A stretch of DNA of 64,000 bases from positions 434,001-498,000 of the forward strand of contig CAILAC010000002.1 of the NCBI GenBank assembly GCA_903832055.1. Reading direction: 5' to 3'. Below, one piece after another: positions 63,509 through 64,000 of this stretch. The DNA comes from an uncultured Acidobacteriota bacterium (GTDB taxonomy: Bacteria > Acidobacteriota > Terriglobia > Terriglobales > Acidobacteriaceae). The position numbers were made by a program, and so were the translations under genes. Position 1 is the first letter of the stretch. The number at the start of each line of letters is the position of its first letter. The notes below the pieces were generated by a model that had not been told where the DNA came from, ran no database searches, and saw only the letters and a program-made list of their open reading frames with translations.

Positions 63509-64000
63509 ATGAGATTCGTTTGTTCTCTCGCTTCCGGTGTGTGCGCGCTCCTGCTGGCGGCCATGCCTGCCGCGGCGTCGCATCTGGTTACCGGCAACGG
63601 CTTTGGCTTTGCCGTGGTGTCACCGGAAACCGCCACCGTGACCAGGTTCTACGGGCACCCTTACAGCTTTGGAAAGCCGGACGCCCAGAACCCTCTCAGT
63701 GAAGGCGTGGAAACCCCCAATTTCATCAAGACGCTGGGCTGGGGCACGGGCGTTGCGCAAAGCCCTTCCGCAGAGTATGAAGCAGATTCGCAGGTCATCC
63801 GCGTACACAGGAGCGACGGCGAGGGACTGGTCTTCATGCCCTTTGGCTTGCGTCAGGCGACTCTCATCATCAGTTGGGAGCCAGCTCAGACGGAGTCGCC
63901 CGGGCGCGGCTTGCAGGTGGAGTGGAGCCGGCCAGTCAAGTCGAACACGGCGATGCGTATTTCGGGTCGCGACCTGCAGCTGCTGAGGTTTGAGGGCATC
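63509..64000 (+). CDS. Exported protein of unknown function, 3' end outside window
   Basis: The first 164 codons of a longer gene. A signal peptide is clear (SLASGVCALLLAAMPAAASH). The mature part begins TGNGFGFAVVSPETATVTRF and continues with alternating hydrophobic segments suggestive of beta structure (FGKPDAQNPLSEGVETPNFI). It is not recognised as a particular family; a carbohydrate-active enzyme N-terminal domain is possible given the neighbourhood. The C-terminus lies beyond the window. Confidence 0.7.
   Translation, partial: MRFVCSLASGVCALLLAAMPAAASHLVTGNGFGFAVVSPETATVTRFYGHPYSFGKPDAQNPLSEGVETPNFIKTLGWGTGVAQSPSAEYEADSQVIRVHRSDGEGLVFMPFGLRQATLIISWEPAQTESPGRGLQVEWSRPVKSNTAMRISGRDLQLLRFEGI

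Noticed and set aside
63391-63636. 81-codon frame ending GDAGFEPATSTV
   Set aside because: Antisense to tRNA-Val; this tail is a well-known artefact of reading tRNA genes backwards.

Overview
The window looks like the chromosome of an acidobacterium (class Terriglobia, Acidobacterium/Granulicella/Terriglobus type). This is inferred from the GC-rich sequence, the many exported polysaccharide-degrading enzymes, DUF481, NHL/MBG and DUF3106 proteins, and a GGCTGAAGCCC-type dispersed repeat. No rRNA is present to fix the taxonomy. I see no phage, insertion sequence or CRISPR array. Nearly all features are ordinary chromosomal genes, many in short operons.

Layout. 1-2.4 kb: 5' part of a GH2 exo-glucosaminidase-like enzyme, broken by a homopolymer frameshift. 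2.5-5.6 kb: ribosomal/translation block rplM-rpsI-rpsB-tsf on the minus strand, with a clear promoter, a long leader and several hairpins. 5.7-8.5 kb: sugar porter plus cytochrome P450. 9.3-14.7 kb: DUF481 outer-membrane protein, GH3 glycosidase, LacI regulator. 14.7-16.4 kb: OlsB/OlsA-type acyltransferases (ornithine-lipid pair). 16.5-18.4 kb: a SAM (S-box) riboswitch with a terminator, then a threonine-synthase-like PLP enzyme and a CysO/ThiS-like sulfur carrier. 18.4-24.4 kb: GH16, HEAT-repeat protein, cobalamin-dependent methionine synthase MetH. 24.5-26.5 kb: HipBA toxin-antitoxin pair with an AT-rich operator region. 26.5-31.5 kb: CDP-alcohol phosphatidyltransferase, orphan NuoI, a molybdopterin-domain-like exported protein, DEAD-box helicase with a long leader, zinc-ribbon/glycine-rich protein. 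31.4-44.5 kb: REP/MITE-like element, porin, fructose-bisphosphate aldolase, YetF, glycosyltransferase, GuaA, LeuS and a coupled membrane protein, two tiny Cys-rich proteins, serine hydrolase. 44.5-58.8 kb: endonuclease IV, then a sugar-utilisation region with GH10, GH5-CBM2, GH27, NagA, N-acetylglucosamine kinase and an exported phosphodiesterase. 58.9-64 kb: ATP10/thioredoxin-like protein, proline dehydrogenase, ECF sigma/anti-sigma/DUF3106 cluster, tRNA-Val, and the start of an unknown exported protein.

How the genes fit together. The glycosidases (GH2, GH3, GH16, GH10, GH5, GH27) with the sugar porter, NagA and GlcNAc kinase describe an organism living on plant and fungal or bacterial cell-wall polymers. 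The most interesting system is the SAM-riboswitch operon at 16.5-18.4 kb. A riboswitch that senses S-adenosylmethionine controls a fold-type-II PLP enzyme labelled threonine synthase, whose reading frame overlaps that of a ubiquitin-like sulfur carrier ending Gly-Gly-Leu-Val. This suggests a protein-thiocarboxylate route to homocysteine or cysteine, a few kilobases from MetH, which would methylate homocysteine.
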